From contig JAEEPV010000101.1 in NCBI GenBank assembly GCA_016284975.1, positions 1 to 17,882 on the forward strand: a stretch of DNA of 17,882 nucleotides. The letters are read 5' to 3'. A model generated the notes under the pieces. It made no database searches. It saw only the letters and a program-made list of their open reading frames with translations, and was not told the DNA's origin. This document shows positions 15,198 through 17,882 of the stretch, piece by piece. Every line of letters starts with the position of its first letter. Position 1 is the stretch's first letter. This DNA is from Solobacterium sp. Lineage in GTDB: Bacteria; Bacillota_I; Bacilli_A; Erysipelotrichales; Erysipelotrichaceae. The position numbers and the translations under genes are program-made.

Positions 15198-15833
15198 TCA
15201 GATATACTGCAGTACTTCTTCAAGCGAATTAATCTGGTAATCCGCAAGAGACTGATTAAAACAGAACCGATCGTCTCTTACCGCAATTACATGAGCCCCT
15301 GCCCGATGAGCAGCAGTCACTCCATAGGTCGAGTCTTCTATAATCAGACATTCTTCAGGCTGAACTTCCAGAGCCTTCATTACATGAAAATAGATTTCCG
15401 GATCCGGCTTGGAATGCACAAACTGTTCGCCGCTGACAACAAAGTCAAAAAACTCCCGGATCTTACAGGAAGTCAGTACTTCCAGAATGTTATCCATACG
15501 GCTGCTGGAGGCAAGCGCGATTTTCAGCCCCTGTTCCTTCAGAGACTTCAAAAGAGAAGGGACCACTGGCCTCATAATCTCCGGATAACTAATTTCCACT
15601 CCCGAATATACTTCCTTCAGTTCCTGCAGAAATGTCGGGTCTTCCGCATCTCCTCCCAGCAGGTCTGCCATAAAGTATTTATCTTCGTTGTTATCCATCC
15701 CAACCAGAGGATACAAATCGCTTTCTTTGATCCAGGGATATTTCTTTTCCAGCTTCTTTTTCTGATGGCGCAGATATACGATCTCACTGTCGATCAGAAC
15801 GCCGTCCATATCAAAGATTACCGTACGAATCAT
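15198..15833 (-). CDS. HAD superfamily phosphatase/phosphomutase (beta-PGM-like)
   Basis: Cytosolic HAD subfamily IA protein of 211 residues. Motif I is FDMDGVLIDSE with catalytic Asp8 and Asp10. A helical cap follows. Motif II is the ALASSS strand (Ser), motif III the Lys in SKPDPE, and motif IV EDSTYG. The pattern is that of beta-phosphoglucomutase-like and sugar-phosphate phosphatases; sequence alone does not choose between them. The start codon follows the stop of the PTS IIA gene with no gap (TGA then ATG), with CGGAG upstream inside that gene, so translation is coupled. It is the last gene of the kinase-regulator-PTS operon, which suggests a sugar phosphate substrate made by that pathway. 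Confidence 0.93.
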   Translation of the reverse strand: MIRTVIFDMDGVLIDSEIVYLRHQKKKLEKKYPWIKESDLYPLVGMDNNEDKYFMADLLGGDAEDPTFLQELKEVYSGVEISYPEIMRPVVPSLLKSLKEQGLKIALASSSRMDNILEVLTSCKIREFFDFVVSGEQFVHSKPDPEIYFHVMKALEVQPEECLIIEDSTYGVTAAHRAGAHVIAVRDDRFCFNQSLADYQINSLEEVLQYI

Positions 15834-16277
15834 TCAAATTCCGTCTCCGTCTTCCGGTTCCCCATTTTCGGCAGGTTCATAACGGAAGATCGTCAATGCT
15901 TCCTCTCCTGTTTTCAAAAGACTCTCTGCCAGTTCATCCGGATCTTCTGCGTCAGTGCCGGACATGTTTCGGATTACAAGATCCAGAAGCAGCGGCGCAT
16001 TGGCACCGGATATCACTCGAACCTTTGGATTTCTCACGCTTAATGCTGAAGCTTTCATGTACGGAGTCCCGCCCATAATATCAGTCAATATGATAATCAC
16101 GGAAGAACTGTCATACTTTTCGATTGCGACCGCAATCTCCTCTTCCAGAACTTCAGGTGGTTTCTGATCTGTAAAATCAAGCGCTGTCAGTTCTATCGAA
16201 TTTCCCGCAAGCATTTTTACGTTCGCTGAAAGCCCGGACGCAAACGTTCCGTGTCCGGTGATTATAATTCCTGTCAT
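15834..16277 (-). CDS. PTS mannose-family EIIA component
   Basis: Cytosolic phosphocarrier of 147 residues that takes phosphate from HPr and passes it to the EIIB of a mannose-family PTS. The start ITGHGTFASGL carries the phosphorylated His at residue 9. ILTDIMGGTPYMKASAL is the family's conserved D-x-x-GGTP block. The ~12 last residues are acidic and extend beyond the usual domain. Frame continues upstream to 16322, but GGAGG (16287-16291) sits 9 bases before the ATG at 16277, and that start gives the normal family N-terminus. A hairpin touches this ribosome site. No IIB, IIC or IID gene is in the window; they should lie beyond 17882 or elsewhere. It lies 41 bases after the GntR regulator. 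Confidence 0.93.
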   Translation of the reverse strand: MTGIIITGHGTFASGLSANVKMLAGNSIELTALDFTDQKPPEVLEEEIAVAIEKYDSSSVIIILTDIMGGTPYMKASALSVRNPKVRVISGANAPLLLDLVIRNMSGTDAEDPDELAESLLKTGEEALTIFRYEPAENGEPEDGDGI

Positions 16278-16290
16278 TTTTATTAACCTC

Positions 16291-16313
16291 CGGGGACAGA
16301 TATGTCTGCCCCG
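16291..16313 (-). other. Hairpin touching the EIIA ribosome binding site
   Basis: CGGGG (16291-16295) pairs with CCCCG (16309-16313), and CAGA/TCTG continue the stem inside with a one-base bulge. On the minus strand the 3' arm runs straight into GGAGG (16287-16291), sharing one base. No T-run follows, so it is not a terminator. It may tune EIIA translation or mark an mRNA processing point between the regulator and EIIA. Confidence 0.5.
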
Positions 16314-16318
16314 CTTAT

Positions 16319-17068
16319 TCATGAATTGAATACCTCAAACTCAAATGTCTTTGTCTCGCCGTCAAGATATTCCCGGCTGAGATCGATTGCTCTTTCATAC
16401 TGATCAAAAACCAGGTTTTCAACATACATGACCGGTGCGTTCTCTTTGATCTCCAGTTTTTCGGCAATCAGACAATCTGCTAGAATCGCTGCGATTTTTC
16501 GATGGGAACGTACAACATGTTCCCCGTATTCCCGTTCCATCGTTTCATACAGAGAATTCTGTTCAAAATCATATGTGTCAATATCCGGAAAAACGGATTC
16601 CGGTATATAATTCTCTACCAGTACAAACGGTTTCTCTTCAGCATACCGCATACGTACCAGACGAAACACCCGGCCGGAATACGGAATATTGGTGCCGCAA
16701 AATACCTCCTTTGCGTCAAGCCATTCCTTTTTCAACAGTACGGTTTTGTGAGTGAATCCCAGCACGGCCATTTCTTCCTTATAGCTGAGCTGCTTATCGA
16801 TAAAGCGACCTCTGCTGTTGGAAGAACGAACAAAGGTTCCAGCGCCGCGGCGCCGCTCAACATGACCGGATTCAATCAACGCTTTATAAGCCTGCCGGAC
16901 AACCGGCCTTGATATGCCGTAAGCTTCACACAGCTCCTCTTCTGTCGGCATTTTACTTCCGGTCGGAATCGTTCCGTCCATGATTGCCGCAAGAAGTCCC
17001 TGTCTCAGCTGTTCATAAAGCGGCATCGGAATGCCTTTATCAAGTCGTAATCCTTTGATGTTATTCAT
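16319..17068 (-). CDS. GntR/UTRA family transcriptional regulator
   Basis: DNA-binding regulator of 249 residues. Residues ~10-78 form the GntR winged helix, with PLYEQLRQGLLAAI, PTEEELCEAYGISRPVVRQA (recognition helix) and the wing RRRGAGTFV. A UTRA ligand-binding domain covers about 95-245, with the typical FRLVRMRY...PFVLVENYIPE block and a C-terminal REYLDGETKTFEFEV strand. UTRA regulators (HutC/FrlR type) sense sugar phosphates or small catabolites and usually repress their own operon. GGGGA is 6 bases before the ATG. It lies 36 bases after the PfkB kinase and before PTS EIIA, so it very probably controls this operon. Its operator should be upstream, outside the window. Confidence 0.94.
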   Translation of the reverse strand: MNNIKGLRLDKGIPMPLYEQLRQGLLAAIMDGTIPTGSKMPTEEELCEAYGISRPVVRQAYKALIESGHVERRRGAGTFVRSSNSRGRFIDKQLSYKEEMAVLGFTHKTVLLKKEWLDAKEVFCGTNIPYSGRVFRLVRMRYAEEKPFVLVENYIPESVFPDIDTYDFEQNSLYETMEREYGEHVVRSHRKIAAILADCLIAEKLEIKENAPVMYVENLVFDQYERAIDLSREYLDGETKTFEFEVFNS

Positions 17069-17104
17069 AGTATTCCCCGTTCTCAGATTCCTTATTGAAG
17101 ACCC

Positions 17105-17882
17105 CTAACTGCCAAAACCTCCCGGCGTAAGACAGTTTTCACTGGATAATCGCTTTCCTTCCCGAAGCGCTTCTGAGAGTGCGTCTTCTGGCATCGGTTT
17201 TCCTTTCTGCCATCCATTCATCCACAGCGAACGAATAACTGCAGACAGAAAAGAATCTCCTGCGCCCATTGTATCACGGGGAATTACTTTCTCTACGGAA
17301 CCATGTACAACTTCCGTACCATTGGAAATCATTTGTCCGTCCGCCCCCATAGTCGCAAGCACGTGAACCGCACCACGCCGATGAAGGGAATCCGCAAATT
17401 CACGGAATTCGTTTGTGCTCATCGGCCTGCAGGAAAACATTGCCAGGTCGATTTTCCCAAACATCAGATCATAGTATTCTTCCGAACGGTACTTTTCTTT
17501 TTCGCCGAAATCATACGCAAATACTGCCGGCAGTTCTTCTACTGTTTTGAGCTGTTCCGGTATCTTAGCATTAACACTGCTAACGATTACAGAAGCTTCC
17601 CGAAGGATTTCCAGTTCTCGCTCTTTCAGCTGAATCGGCCCTGCCCAGAATTCGCCCGCGATCACTTCAACAAATGTCCGTTCTCCGTTAATCACATCAT
17701 ATACACACTGTTTGGTGATACTGTGCGGTATAACAGGGCACCGGTCATAACGGACACCATTTACCTCAAGCGCTTTCTGCAGAAGCTCTGCATAAAAATC
17801 ATCCGCGAATGCGCCCAGATACTCCGCATCTACACCGCTTCTGGCAGTATGAACCGCAACGTTTACCGCATTACCGCCTGGA
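17105..17882 (-). CDS. PfkB family sugar kinase, fructoselysine 6-kinase-like (5' end cut by window)
   Basis: The gene enters across the right edge; 258 codons are visible and the start lies beyond 17882. An internal GTG at 17695 is not the start, because an in-frame PGGNAVNVAVHTARSG block (the first visible codons) lies upstream and is the substrate/ATP fold entry of ribokinase-type enzymes. The catalytic block DTMGAGDSF near the C-terminal third supplies the catalytic Asp. The reading order (GGNAVNVAV...YLGAFADD...VLATMGADGQ...DTMGAGDSF) and length are close to FrlD, fructoselysine 6-kinase, as I remember it; other PfkB sugar kinases remain possible. About 20-30 N-terminal residues should be missing. 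It heads the visible part of an operon with a UTRA regulator, PTS EIIA and HAD phosphatase. Confidence 0.88.
   Translation of the reverse strand, partial: PGGNAVNVAVHTARSGVDAEYLGAFADDFYAELLQKALEVNGVRYDRCPVIPHSITKQCVYDVINGERTFVEVIAGEFWAGPIQLKERELEILREASVIVSSVNAKIPEQLKTVEELPAVFAYDFGEKEKYRSEEYYDLMFGKIDLAMFSCRPMSTNEFREFADSLHRRGAVHVLATMGADGQMISNGTEVVHGSVEKVIPRDTMGAGDSFLSAVIRSLWMNGWQKGKPMPEDALSEALREGKRLSSENCLTPGGFGS

Noticed and set aside
15291..16043. Open frame of 250 codons on the plus strand
   Set aside because: Antisense to the HAD and EIIA genes, both confirmed by motifs; Phe/Gln/His-rich shadow composition.
17105..17695. 196-codon stand-alone kinase starting at the GTG at 17695
   Set aside because: The same frame stays open to the window edge and encodes the conserved GGNAVN block, so the gene is longer and cut by the window rather than truncated.

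Overview
The window looks like a chromosomal stretch of a low-to-moderate GC Gram-positive bacterium of the Bacillota. Supporting signs are strong GGAGG-type Shine-Dalgarno sites, short lysine-rich lipoprotein signals with LTGC/LTAC lipoboxes, an LTA-synthase-like membrane sulfatase, a mannose-family PTS component, a clostripain-type peptidase and Gram-positive-style hairpin-plus-T terminators. An Erysipelotrichia or Clostridia relative is my best guess, but the sequence alone does not prove it. I saw no tRNA, rRNA, CRISPR array, insertion sequence, phage gene or toxin-antitoxin module, and no gene-free stretch longer than about 150 bases.

Left third (1-7161). A forward M32 carboxypeptidase converges on, and overlaps by 19 bases, a minus-strand run. 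Read in the direction of transcription, that run is a lipoprotein metallo-beta-lactamase-fold hydrolase, a ZIP metal transporter, a zinc-ribbon/one-TM protein, a family-3 solute-binding lipoprotein that resembles cyclohexadienyl dehydratase, and an unrecognised soluble protein. The last four are closely spaced and appear to form one transcription unit. A palindrome flanked by a 10-base direct repeat sits in front of the ZIP gene and may be a metal-responsive operator. A forward NAGPA-type phosphodiester glycosidase without a signal peptide follows and ends in a clear terminator.

Middle (7175-13112, all minus strand). There is a 899-residue protein joining a DUF5684-like multi-TM region to a C11 (clostripain) peptidase. 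It is followed by a UMF1-family MFS transporter, an OFA-like MFS transporter, and a small operon of three genes joined by ATGA overlaps: a 55-residue membrane protein, a 23-residue single-TM peptide and a DUF1653 protein. Terminators and -10 elements separate these units.

Right third (13183-17882). A forward LtaS/alkaline-phosphatase-superfamily membrane enzyme ends in a bidirectional terminator shared with a minus-strand operon. In transcription order that operon is a PfkB kinase resembling fructoselysine 6-kinase (cut by the window edge), a GntR/UTRA regulator, a mannose-family PTS IIA protein and a HAD phosphatase. Together these look like the downstream end of a sugar or glycated-amine uptake and catabolism locus whose permease and other enzymes lie beyond position 17882.
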